Source of the DNA: an uncultured Campylobacter sp.
Lineage (GTDB): Bacteria; Campylobacterota; Campylobacteria; Campylobacterales; Campylobacteraceae
Assembly: GCF_938045465.1 (NCBI RefSeq)
Contig: NZ_CALIBF010000187.1
Span: 1 to 11,542 of the forward strand
Reading direction: 5' to 3'
DNA: 11,542 bases
Part shown: positions 1 to 6,193 of the stretch, piece after piece
Position numbering within the stretch: the stretch's first letter is position 1
Layout: each line of letters opens with the position of its first letter
Position numbers and translations under genes: made by a program
The notes under the pieces: model-generated
Told to the model about the DNA's origin: nothing
The model's database searches: none
What the model saw: the letters and a program-made list of their open reading frames with translations, nothing else

Positions 1-43
1 AGAAAGTGAAATTTTGGGCCGCAAGATACGGGCGAAATTTTAT

Positions 44-1012
44 CTAGCCCTTGTAATCGATATTTTTTTCAAACTCTTTAAGTCGCATATGGATTGAGCG
101 AAGCTCCGTGATCGTCGTCCAGTTATTCATAAAAATACTAAAACTACCGCGCACCTGATTAAAAGCATTGCTTACCTGAACCATAACTCCAAGCGTAATT
201 ACCTTAGTAAATAACCCAGGACCCATTATCAAGTAAGGTACGATCATTAGAAACTGCGAAAATGAGTTGAACCACATATCAAAATAGCAGTAATGCAGAT
301 ACAGTTTAAAATAGTTATATTTGATCTTATCAAATAACGAAAGAATTTTTTCCTCGCTTGCGTAATTTATCTTATCCTCCTCCGCAAAAACAAGTTCTTT
401 TCTAAATGCCGCCTCGACCTTTTGATTGTTGTATTCCAGTCTCGGTAGATACCAGCCAACCAGCCAAGAAATTATTAGTCCACCGATGCTGATTGCAAGT
501 GCAATCCAAACAAGTGAGCCCGGAATTTTTTTTAGAAATTCAAAAGGAACATTGCTACTAAGCCCCCATAGCACAGGTATGAATGCAAACAGTGTCATAG
601 CTGCCGAAAGCACTCTCGTACCCATTTCCTCGATAGTTCTTGAGAAGCGAAAGATATCTTCTTGGATACGTTGCGAGCTTCCTTCGATATCTTTGCCTAC
701 CTTTTTCCAGTATGAAAAATAAGAAAAGGTCATCGCTTCCCGCCATTTAAATGTCCAAATACGAGCTGCATATCGTTCTGAAATCGCAGAGACTACGTAG
801 GGCATCGCTATCCATAAAAAAACTTTCATCTGTGTATAGAAATCATTTAGTGTATGATGATCTATGTTTTGGCACATATCATAAAACGCGCGGTACCATT
901 CGTTTATTCTCACATTTAAGGTAGTTTGATACCAATTAATCGCAATTAGAAAAAATATTCCCGAATATGCCCAAAATGCCCATTTTTTGTTTTTAAAAAA
1001 TGAAGCAAACAT
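44..1012 (-). CDS. SbmA/BacA-family peptide transporter, short form (322 aa)
   Basis: This is an inner-membrane protein of the SbmA/BacA family, which takes up proline-rich antimicrobial peptides, microcins and related peptides using the proton gradient. Family hallmarks I recognise are EWYRAFYD (~38-45), FKWREAM (~88-94), IEGSSQRIQED (~109-119), EYNNQKVEAAFRKELVFAEED (~193-213) and SNAFNQVRGSFSIF with WTTITEL (~281-304). About five hydrophobic segments are visible (~11-29, 62-78, 133-152, 165-188, 250-266). No nucleotide-binding domain is present. Compared with E. coli SbmA (about 400 residues from memory), roughly the first 80 residues, including a membrane helix, are absent. I chose ATG at 1012: the GGAG in the end of the upstream gene lies 5 nt away, and the start overlaps that gene's TGA by one base (TGATG), which implies translational coupling. 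A TTG one codon earlier would leave only 2 nt to the GGAG. The family call is firm; the substrate is unknown. Confidence 0.88.
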   Translation of the reverse strand: MFASFFKNKKWAFWAYSGIFFLIAINWYQTTLNVRINEWYRAFYDMCQNIDHHTLNDFYTQMKVFLWIAMPYVVSAISERYAARIWTFKWREAMTFSYFSYWKKVGKDIEGSSQRIQEDIFRFSRTIEEMGTRVLSAAMTLFAFIPVLWGLSSNVPFEFLKKIPGSLVWIALAISIGGLIISWLVGWYLPRLEYNNQKVEAAFRKELVFAEEDKINYASEEKILSLFDKIKYNYFKLYLHYCYFDMWFNSFSQFLMIVPYLIMGPGLFTKVITLGVMVQVSNAFNQVRGSFSIFMNNWTTITELRSIHMRLKEFEKNIDYKG

Positions 1013-3744
1013 CAACGCTCCTTTGGATTTAAAATCGCCGTAAATAGCCTATCGCTTAGCATTTGCGCGGCTTCCTGCACGTCCGTGCTTTTTATTGCGT
1101 TCACGCGCGCGGCGTAGCTTTTTTCATCGTAGAGCGGATAGCCGTAAAGCTCGTGCGCAGTGATATTTCCAAGCCAAAAATCATTCGTCTGCGCAGCTCT
1201 TTTGGTCGATAAAATTTGCGCTTTTTTGAAATTTGCCAGCTCGCTATCTTTTGCGCCGGAGCTTTCGATCTGTTTTAAAATTTCACTCACGCTTGCTGCA
1301 ACCGCACGGGCATCTTTCGGCTCGGTAGAAAACGATACATTCAAGCTCGCTGCGATTTGTGGCTCACGCACATAGGCGCTATGCACCATCGCCGAGTAAA
1401 TTTGTCCGCGCGCCTCGCGGATCTGCTCGACGATGCGATTGCTTAGCACGCTTTTTAACGCTTGAAATTTATAAGTGTCTGAAAAGTCAAAATTTTGCAG
1501 CTCATAGTTTGAAAAAATCATCCGAACTTCGCTTTTATCACTATCGCCGTAGTCTTGCACAATCTCGCCGCTAGAAGTATTTAGCATCAAAGTTTTAGGC
1601 GTAGCGCTGCTTGTGCCGGGCTTTAGATTGCCGATATATTTGGCTAGAATTTGTTTCGCGCGCGCAGGCTCAAAATCGCCGCTAAGCACAAAGATAAAAT
1701 CTCCAACACCTGAAAAAATTTCATCCGCATCGCGCTGTAAATCGGCAAGATTTGCGCTCTTTACGTCATCTGCGCTAAGCGGCTGCTTGCGAGCTGTATC
1801 TCCTGAATATAGCGATTTTAAAATTTGCTCACCGAATTTAAACTCCGCCGTCTCGTCGCGCAGCGCGATCGCCGAAAGCGCGTCGGTTTTGTATTTTGTA
1901 AGTGAGCTTGCATGAATTAGCGGCTCGCTAAATCTCGCGTAAAGCTCGCGTGTCATCGCTTCCAGATCCGCTCCTGCGCCTCTAAAACCGCAGTCCGCGT
2001 CATCCATCCTAAATCTTAGCTTATAATCAAATTTTGAGGTCAAGCGTCCAGCTTCGTATTCGTTTAGCTCGCCTATGGTGCCTGAGTTTAGCAGCGCAGT
2101 TAAAATTTCGCCACGAGCCTTGCCGAAGTGCGCGTAGCCGCCTTTTTTAACGGCTGCGAGGGCGATTTTATTTTTCTCGCTTTTAAGAAGCTTTAAAATT
2201 ATCTTCGCGCCGTTTTTAAACTCCAAAATTTCAGTGCCGCTAGCGCCTTTTTGTGCTTTAAATTCCGTCTCTTTTAAATTTGCTCCCGCAAGCTGCTTGG
2301 AAGCAAGCTTCGAAGCAGCGAAATTAAACGGCACCGCTTTTTCGTAGAGCAGCTCCGCGTCTTTTTGGCTAATGCCCAAATCCTTTGCAGAGATAATCTC
2401 CGTAAATCTCGCTCCATCCGTTATCTGAGAGAAAAATTTATTAACATCTGCTAGTGTTATTTCTTCTAAGGCCTTGAGGCTTAGATCGTGCTCGTCTTGC
2501 TTACTAAGCTTTACATTGCCGTTTTGTACGAAATCAAGTAGCGCTCCTATTTGCGCACTTTGTGTATCGTTTTTAAGCAGATCGGCTTGCACTTGATGTT
2601 TAAATTCCGCCTTAACGCTATCAAAATCGTCATTGTTAAATCCGTGTTCGCGTACCCCTTTGATCGCGCTAAAAAGACTACTTAGCGTGGCGTTGGCGTC
2701 GAAATTAAAAATATTCGCGCTTATGCTGTATAGTCTGCGGTTTTTAAACAGATCGTCCGAGCCGAAATAGGCTTTAAGCGGAATTTTGGCATTCACATTC
2801 ATCGCGTCGTATCCAAGCTCCATCAGCCTCGATACGTAGGCTTGCAGCCACTCATTTTTAAGCGCACTGTAGCTTCTTAGCGGCTCATATTTGCCTGCGT
2901 AAAGCACGCTAGCGACATTGGCGCCGAGCTCAGGCTCTACGGTGCTTGCTAGCCCGCCTTCAAATGGGCGTAGGCTAAGATCGCGCGGGATTTTTTCGCC
3001 GTGCGCAGAAAGAGAGCTAAAATTTTGCTTGATTAGGTTTTTAATCTGCTCAATGTTTACGTCGCCTACGACTATGATGCTAATGGCGCTAGGAAGGTAG
3101 TTACGCGCATAGAATTTTTTTAGTTGCTCGCCAGTGGCGCCTTTGATGATTTCATTTTGTCCGATCGGAAAGCGTCTGGAAAATATGGAATTAGGGTATA
3201 AATATGTGGCGCGCTTTTCATAAAATCGCCTCTCAAAGCCTTTTTTTGCTTCTTCTAAGATGACGCCTTTTTCCTTTTGCGTTTCGTTCTCGTCAAATTT
3301 TACGCCGCCTGCATAATCGCGCAGTACCAAAAATACGTCCTTTAGCGTCTCGTCGCTCACTTGGGCTTGGATGTTGTATGTGGTGTTTTCAAAGCCAGTC
3401 TGTGCATTGAGATCGGCGCCGAATTTTACTCCCAAGCGCTGCAAGGTATGGACTAGCTCGTTTTTATCGAAGTGCTCGCTGCCGTTAAATGCCATATGCT
3501 CGACGAAATGCGCAAGACCCTGTTCGTCATCATTTTCATCAACACTACCTGCGGCTACGTTGAGGTAAAAAAGCGCGCTATTTTTTGGCACGTCGTTTTT
3601 GAGGATATAAAATTTCACGCCATTTGCCAGCTCGCCGTGCACTACGCTAGGATCGAGTTTAAGCGGCGCGTCCGGGTTGGTATCTGCGGAGTAAAGGCTC
3701 AAAGAGCAAAGCAGGGTGGTGATAAAAAATATAAACTTTTTCAT
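1012..3744 (-). CDS. Exported M16 (pitrilysin-type) zinc metallopeptidase, 910 aa
   Basis: Predicted periplasmic zinc peptidase that would cleave peptides or small proteins inside a closed two-half chamber. The first 20 residues form a Sec signal peptide (MKK start, hydrophobic run from Phe4, small residues near Ala20). The N-terminal M16 domain carries the inverted zinc motif HxxEH as His79-Phe-Val-Glu82-His83; the third ligand is probably Glu165 in VILEEAKK. The motif NAQTGFENTTY (~113-123) is typical of the family. The second half has the usual inactive M16 repeat, including an RIVEQIREARGQIYS segment typical of M16 C-terminal domains. The length matches two-domain single-chain enzymes such as PqqL (about 930 residues). 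AAGGA lies 5 nt before the ATG, and an extended -10 box lies just upstream. It heads an operon with the SbmA-like gene, which suggests that peptides are cut and imported together. Whether it is a true PqqL/FusC orthologue cannot be settled from one sequence. Confidence 0.93.
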   Translation of the reverse strand: MKKFIFFITTLLCSLSLYSADTNPDAPLKLDPSVVHGELANGVKFYILKNDVPKNSALFYLNVAAGSVDENDDEQGLAHFVEHMAFNGSEHFDKNELVHTLQRLGVKFGADLNAQTGFENTTYNIQAQVSDETLKDVFLVLRDYAGGVKFDENETQKEKGVILEEAKKGFERRFYEKRATYLYPNSIFSRRFPIGQNEIIKGATGEQLKKFYARNYLPSAISIIVVGDVNIEQIKNLIKQNFSSLSAHGEKIPRDLSLRPFEGGLASTVEPELGANVASVLYAGKYEPLRSYSALKNEWLQAYVSRLMELGYDAMNVNAKIPLKAYFGSDDLFKNRRLYSISANIFNFDANATLSSLFSAIKGVREHGFNNDDFDSVKAEFKHQVQADLLKNDTQSAQIGALLDFVQNGNVKLSKQDEHDLSLKALEEITLADVNKFFSQITDGARFTEIISAKDLGISQKDAELLYEKAVPFNFAASKLASKQLAGANLKETEFKAQKGASGTEILEFKNGAKIILKLLKSEKNKIALAAVKKGGYAHFGKARGEILTALLNSGTIGELNEYEAGRLTSKFDYKLRFRMDDADCGFRGAGADLEAMTRELYARFSEPLIHASSLTKYKTDALSAIALRDETAEFKFGEQILKSLYSGDTARKQPLSADDVKSANLADLQRDADEIFSGVGDFIFVLSGDFEPARAKQILAKYIGNLKPGTSSATPKTLMLNTSSGEIVQDYGDSDKSEVRMIFSNYELQNFDFSDTYKFQALKSVLSNRIVEQIREARGQIYSAMVHSAYVREPQIAASLNVSFSTEPKDARAVAASVSEILKQIESSGAKDSELANFKKAQILSTKRAAQTNDFWLGNITAHELYGYPLYDEKSYAARVNAIKSTDVQEAAQMLSDRLFTAILNPKER

Positions 3745-3771
3745 AATTGTCCTTGGATTTAAAAACTTGCG

Positions 3772-3780
3772 ATTGTAACA
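3772..3780 (-). promoter_or_regulatory. Extended -10 promoter for the M16–sbmA-like operon
   Basis: On the minus strand this reads TGTTACAAT, an extended -10 box of the kind favoured by Campylobacter sigma70. The predicted transcription start is near 3765, giving a leader of about 20 nt before the M16 ATG. No clear -35 box is seen, which is normal for these bacteria. It would serve both genes because they overlap. Confidence 0.5.
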
Positions 3781-3891
3781 AAAGCTAGTTTAAAGTATGA
3801 TTTTGCGAGCTTTGTTATGGATGGAATTTTGCCAAGGATTTGGGATTTTACTCGCGGTTTTGAAATTTTACTTGCAGAATTGAGAGGAATG

Positions 3892-3950
3892 GAATTTTTG
3901 GAATTTTTGGAATTTTTGGAATTTTTGGAATTTTTGGAATTTTTGGAATT
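3892..3950. repeat. 9-bp tandem repeat GAATTTTTG, six full copies plus a partial one
   Basis: Six perfect head-to-tail copies of GAATTTTTG fill 3892-3945, followed by GAATT (3946-3950). A degenerate GGAATG sits just before. The array lies in the spacer between the end of ahpC and the M16 promoter, about 110 bp upstream of that promoter. Because the unit is a multiple of three and has no stop in some frames, it keeps one frame open on each strand (EFL repeats on plus, KNS repeats on minus). Neither frame looks like a gene. Such arrays often change copy number by slippage. Confidence 0.95.
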
Positions 3951-3988
3951 CCGTCGCCACGACTTAAAATTTTGGCAGCGGAATTTAG

Positions 3989-4024
3989 AAAGCTTCGCGA
4001 GCTTTAATAGCCTGCGCAAGGCTA
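3989..4024 (-). terminator. Tandem hairpins downstream of ahpC, possible terminator
   Basis: Two short perfect hairpins stand 2 nt apart. One pairs 3989-3994 with 4000-4005 (AAAGCT/AGCTTT, 5-nt loop). The other pairs 4008-4013 with 4019-4024 (TAGCCT/AGGCTA, 5-nt loop). They begin about 55 bp after the ahpC stop and could end its transcript or protect its 3' end. There is no proper T-run after the second hairpin on the minus strand, so intrinsic termination is uncertain. Confidence 0.35.
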
Positions 4025-4078
4025 AATTTAAACTTTACGCAGTTAGAATTTGTACGCCCGCGCGAAGAATTTTACAAC

Positions 4079-4675
4079 TTATAGTTTGCTTGCGTTTTTG
4101 TCTAGATACTCTGCGACGCCCTTAGGATCTGCTTTCATCCCTGCGTCACCTTTGTGCCAGCCTGCAGGGCAGACCTCGCCGTGCTCGTTGGTAAATAGCA
4201 TCGTATCGACCATTCTTAGCATCTCGTCGATGTTTCTGCCGAGCGGTAGGTCGTTGATGACGGCGTGGCGGACGGTGCCGTCTTTATCAAGTAGGAAGCT
4301 TCCGCGAAGCGCTACGGCGTTGCCGAACAGCACGTCGAAGCTGCGCGCGATATCCTTCGTAATATCCGAAACTAGCGGGAACTGCACTTTGCCGATACCG
4401 CCTGCGTTTACCGGAGTATTTTTCCATGCAAGATGCGTAAATTCGCTATCGCAGCTAACGCCGATAACTTCGATACCTTTGGATTTGAAATCTTGATATC
4501 TGTGATCGAATGCGATGATCTCGCTCGGGCAGACGAAGGTAAAATCTTTTGGATAAAAGAATACGACCGCGCCTTTTTCGCCGATATTTTTATAGAGGTT
4601 GAAATCCTCAACTATTTCGTTGTTGCCTAAAACCGCAGTTGCCGTGAAATCAACGGCTTTGTTGGTTACTATCAT
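4079..4675 (-). CDS. ahpC: Alkyl hydroperoxide reductase AhpC, 2-Cys peroxiredoxin (198 aa)
   Basis: Cytoplasmic peroxiredoxin that reduces hydrogen peroxide, organic peroxides and peroxynitrite. The peroxidatic Cys49 lies in KDFTFVCPSEI, with Thr46 and Arg124 completing the usual active site. The resolving Cys169 lies in HGEVCPAGWHKG. The GGLG-like element reads GGIG (~92-95), and the chain ends soon after EYLDKNASKL. The 198 residues match the length of the Helicobacter pylori AhpC I remember, and the sequence is very similar. In Campylobacterota the reductant is normally thioredoxin; no ahpF is seen here. GGAG lies 5 nt before the ATG. It is transcribed away from fdxA through a shared control region. 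In C. jejuni, ahpC is iron-repressed and part of the peroxide response, so similar control is likely. The following M16 gene is over 330 bp away with its own promoter, so ahpC is probably transcribed alone. Confidence 0.97.
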   Translation of the reverse strand: MIVTNKAVDFTATAVLGNNEIVEDFNLYKNIGEKGAVVFFYPKDFTFVCPSEIIAFDHRYQDFKSKGIEVIGVSCDSEFTHLAWKNTPVNAGGIGKVQFPLVSDITKDIARSFDVLFGNAVALRGSFLLDKDGTVRHAVINDLPLGRNIDEMLRMVDTMLFTNEHGEVCPAGWHKGDAGMKADPKGVAEYLDKNASKL

Positions 4676-4709
4676 TTGTTTCTCCTTGTTAATAAAATTT
4701 ATGATGGCG

Positions 4710-4715
4710 ATTATA
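4710..4715 (-). promoter_or_regulatory. -10 box for ahpC
   Basis: On the minus strand this is a perfect TATAAT, preceded directly by TG. The transcription start is expected near 4703, leaving a leader of about 28 nt before the ahpC ATG. The upstream DNA is A+T-rich with no clear -35 box. Confidence 0.6.
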
Positions 4716-4779
4716 CATTTTAAAACTTTATATTTGCTGAAATTTGATGAAAATTTTTATATAATAAAATTTATTTGCT

Positions 4780-4800
4780 TGATAATATTAAATTTTATCA
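4780..4800. promoter_or_regulatory. 21-bp near-perfect palindrome, Fur-like operator candidate between ahpC and fdxA
   Basis: The arms TGATAA (4780-4785) and TTATCA (4795-4800) are perfect inverted repeats. Counting the inner bases, 9 of 10 position pairs around A4790 match. Aligned to the classical 19-bp Fur box, 4781-4799 agrees at 14 of 19 positions. The centre lies about 42 bp upstream of the predicted fdxA start, where a regulator could touch the -35 region, and about 87 bp upstream of the ahpC start. Flanking DNA is very A+T-rich, so some palindromy could be chance. The cognate regulator (Fur, PerR or another) is an inference. Confidence 0.45.
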
Positions 4801-4816
4801 TTTTTTAAATTTAGTA

Positions 4817-4825
4817 TGTTATCAT
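4817..4825 (+). promoter_or_regulatory. Extended -10 promoter for fdxA
   Basis: The sequence TGTTATCAT is an extended -10 box. The transcription start is expected near 4832, about 24 nt before the fdxA ATG. The palindrome at 4780-4800 sits immediately upstream, in the -35 region. Confidence 0.55.
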
Positions 4826-4855
4826 CGCGCTTCATTTTTTGATAAAGGAGAAGAA

Positions 4856-5140
4856 ATGGCTGTAAAAATTACCGATATTTGCATTAGCTGCGGCTCATGC
4901 ATCGACGAGTGCCCGGTAAATGCGATCGTGGACGATAGCGATAATCCAAGCGGCGAGGATAGCTACTACGTATATGCCGATAAATGCGTCGAGTGTGTAG
5001 GCTACAACGACGAGCCGGCTTGCGCTAGCGCCTGTCCGACCGACGGCTGTATCGTCTGGAGCGACATCGTAGCGGGTCAACCTAGCAGGGATAGTATAGG
5101 TGCGGATCTGCGCAGCGGAGATACCCCGGTATTTGCTTAA
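4856..5140 (+). CDS. fdxA: 2[4Fe-4S] ferredoxin FdxA (94 aa)
   Basis: Small cytoplasmic electron carrier with two [4Fe-4S] clusters. The first motif is Cys9-x2-Cys12-x2-Cys15-x3-Cys19-Pro. The second is Cys44-x2-Cys47-x8-Cys56-x3-Cys60-Pro; the 8-residue insertion is the mark of Alvin-type (Allochromatium-like) low-potential ferredoxins. A further Cys65 follows in TDGCIVW. The frame is open upstream to 4775, but GATAAAGGAG and a 5-nt gap select the ATG at 4856, which also gives the normal MAVKI start. It is divergent from ahpC, an arrangement I recall from C. jejuni, where FdxA is iron-induced and supports tolerance to air. That pairing suggests a shared job in oxygen and iron stress. A strong hairpin follows the stop, so fdxA is probably a single-gene transcript. 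Confidence 0.95.
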   Translation: MAVKITDICISCGSCIDECPVNAIVDDSDNPSGEDSYYVYADKCVECVGYNDEPACASACPTDGCIVWSDIVAGQPSRDSIGADLRSGDTPVFA

Positions 5141-5144
5141 CAGA

Positions 5145-5176
5145 TAAAATTCCGCGATCAAATGCGCGGAATTTTA
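5145..5176 (+). terminator. Rho-independent terminator after fdxA
   Basis: A perfect 12-bp stem pairs 5145-5156 with 5165-5176 around an 8-nt loop. The core is TCCGCG/CGCGGA, and its A/T-rich base supplies a TTTT on the 3' side. It begins 4 nt after the fdxA stop and separates fdxA from the ndk promoter. No long T-run follows the stem, so part of the U tract lies inside it. Confidence 0.7.
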
Positions 5177-5216
5177 ATTCATTCAATCCTTAAATAAATT
5201 TTAACCTATTTTTCGA

Positions 5217-5222
5217 TACAAT
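5217..5222 (+). promoter_or_regulatory. -10 box for the ndk–fabH operon
   Basis: TACAAT lies 25 bp before the ndk ATG, behind a T-rich stretch and after the fdxA terminator. A start near 5229 would give a leader of about 19 nt. No TG extension and no clear -35 box are seen, so this is a moderate call. Confidence 0.45.
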
Positions 5223-5247
5223 CCGCCTTTCACTTTAAGGAGATTAT

Positions 5248-5661
5248 ATGCAGCAAACGCTTTCTATTATTAAGCCTGATGCCGTTAAAAAGGGCGTTAT
5301 CGGCAAAATTATCGATCGTTTCGAAAGCCACGGACTAAGAATCGCAGCGGCTAAAAAATTATGCCTAAGCGCCGAAGATGCGGGTAAATTTTATGAAATT
5401 CACAAAGACCGCCCTTTTTATAAGGATCTGATTGAGTTTATGACTAGCGGCCCGGTGGTCGTAATGGTGCTAGAAGGCGATGATGCCGTAGCTAAAAATC
5501 GCGCGCTAATGGGCGCTACCGATCCGAAAAAAGCCGATAAAGGCACTATCAGAGCGGACTTCGCGGATAGCATCGACGCTAACGCCGTTCACGGCAGCGA
5601 CAGCTTAGAAAACGCAAAAACCGAGATCGCATTTTTCTTTGCAAAAAGAGAAATTTGCTAA
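5248..5661 (+). CDS. ndk: Nucleoside diphosphate kinase (137 aa)
   Basis: Transfers the gamma phosphate of ATP to nucleoside diphosphates through a phosphohistidine, balancing the NTP and dNTP pools in the cytoplasm. The catalytic His115 lies in NAVHGSDS. Other conserved residues are Lys9 in IIKPDAV, Tyr49, Phe57, Arg85 and Thr91 in NRALMGATDP, Arg102 in GTIRADF and Asn112. The length is that of the short bacterial enzymes. AAGGAG lies 6 nt before the ATG. The DUF177 gene begins 9 bp after its stop, which suggests co-transcription with the ribosomal and lipid genes downstream. Nothing is missing or unusual. Confidence 0.98.
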   Translation: MQQTLSIIKPDAVKKGVIGKIIDRFESHGLRIAAAKKLCLSAEDAGKFYEIHKDRPFYKDLIEFMTSGPVVVMVLEGDDAVAKNRALMGATDPKKADKGTIRADFADSIDANAVHGSDSLENAKTEIAFFFAKREIC

Positions 5662-5670
5662 GAGTGCCAC

Positions 5671-6024
5671 GTGAAGATCGCTTTTGCTAAAATTCCCGCC
5701 GCGCCCGTGCCGTTTGAAATTTCGAGGGACGGACTTAAGTTTGGCGGAAATTTAAAACGAAAAGACTCTAAGTTTATCGAGTGCGAGGGCGAAATTAAGG
5801 GCAAAATTCCATACATTTGCGACCGCTGCGGCAAAGAATTTAATCTTGACGTAAACGAGAGCGTAAATTTGCTTTTAAGCGAAGGCGTTTTTAACGACGA
5901 AAGGCACGAGAGCTTGGATGTTATGGAGTTTTTCGGTGCTGAAGTTGATTTGGATGAAATTTTAAGAAGCGAAACGGAAGCTTTTAAAAGCGACTATTTT
6001 TATTGCGAAGAATGCAAGAACTAA
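5671..6024 (+). CDS. DUF177/YceD-family protein with two CxxC pairs (117 aa)
   Basis: Uncharacterised conserved protein of the DUF177 (YceD) family, almost always encoded just before rpmF. The plant homologue has been linked to 23S rRNA accumulation, so a role in ribosome assembly is the usual guess. Cys50-x2-Cys53 (YICDRCGKEF) and Cys112-x2-Cys115 (FYCEECKN) could together hold a zinc ion; an acidic stretch containing LDVMEFFGAEVDLDEIL lies between them and is typical of the family. The start is GTG at 5671, 9 bp after the ndk stop, with only a weak AAGAG upstream, so translation may be coupled to ndk. The rpmF ATG follows 18 bp after the stop. The family call is secure; the function is not. 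Confidence 0.85.
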   Translation: MKIAFAKIPAAPVPFEISRDGLKFGGNLKRKDSKFIECEGEIKGKIPYICDRCGKEFNLDVNESVNLLLSEGVFNDERHESLDVMEFFGAEVDLDEILRSETEAFKSDYFYCEECKN

Positions 6025-6042
6025 ATTTATAAAGGAGAAAAA

Positions 6043-6189
6043 ATGGCAGTTCCAAAGCGAAGAGTTAGTAAAACTCGTGCGGCGAAAAGACGCACTCACT
6101 ACAAAGTGACCCTTCCGATTCCCGTCAAAGATAAAGACGGAAGCTGGAAAATTCCGCATAGAATAAACAAAACTACGGGCGAATATTAA
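6043..6189 (+). CDS. rpmF: 50S ribosomal protein bL32 (48 aa)
   Basis: Small, basic protein of the large ribosomal subunit. The product begins MAVPKRRVSKTRAAKRRTHY and ends INKTTGEY, matching the Campylobacter bL32 I remember. It has no cysteines, so this is the zinc-free form of L32 and not the form with four zinc-binding cysteines. AAAGGAG lies 6 nt before the ATG, a strong ribosome binding site suited to a ribosomal gene. It sits between the DUF177 gene and plsX, the widely conserved yceD–rpmF–plsX–fabH order. The plsX ATG begins 5 bp after its stop codon. Confidence 0.96.
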   Translation: MAVPKRRVSKTRAAKRRTHYKVTLPIPVKDKDGSWKIPHRINKTTGEY

Positions 6190-6193
6190 TCCG

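Noticed and set aside
1013..1015. TTG start one codon earlier for the SbmA-like gene
   Set aside because: It leaves only 2 nt between GGAG and the start codon. ATG at 1012 has ideal spacing and the TGATG overlap.
3892..3950. CRISPR array
   Set aside because: Units are 9 bp and directly adjacent with no spacers; no cas genes are present.
3759..4125. Open frames on both strands across the 9-bp repeat (plus 3817-4125, minus 3759-4019)
   Set aside because: They are long only because the repeat unit has no stops in those frames. Neither has a ribosome binding site, both are low-complexity, and the plus frame runs into the end of ahpC.
4775..4855. Longer N-terminus for the ferredoxin
   Set aside because: This stretch contains the fdxA promoter and the palindrome. 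The strong AAGGAG before 4856 and the normal MAVKI start decide against it.
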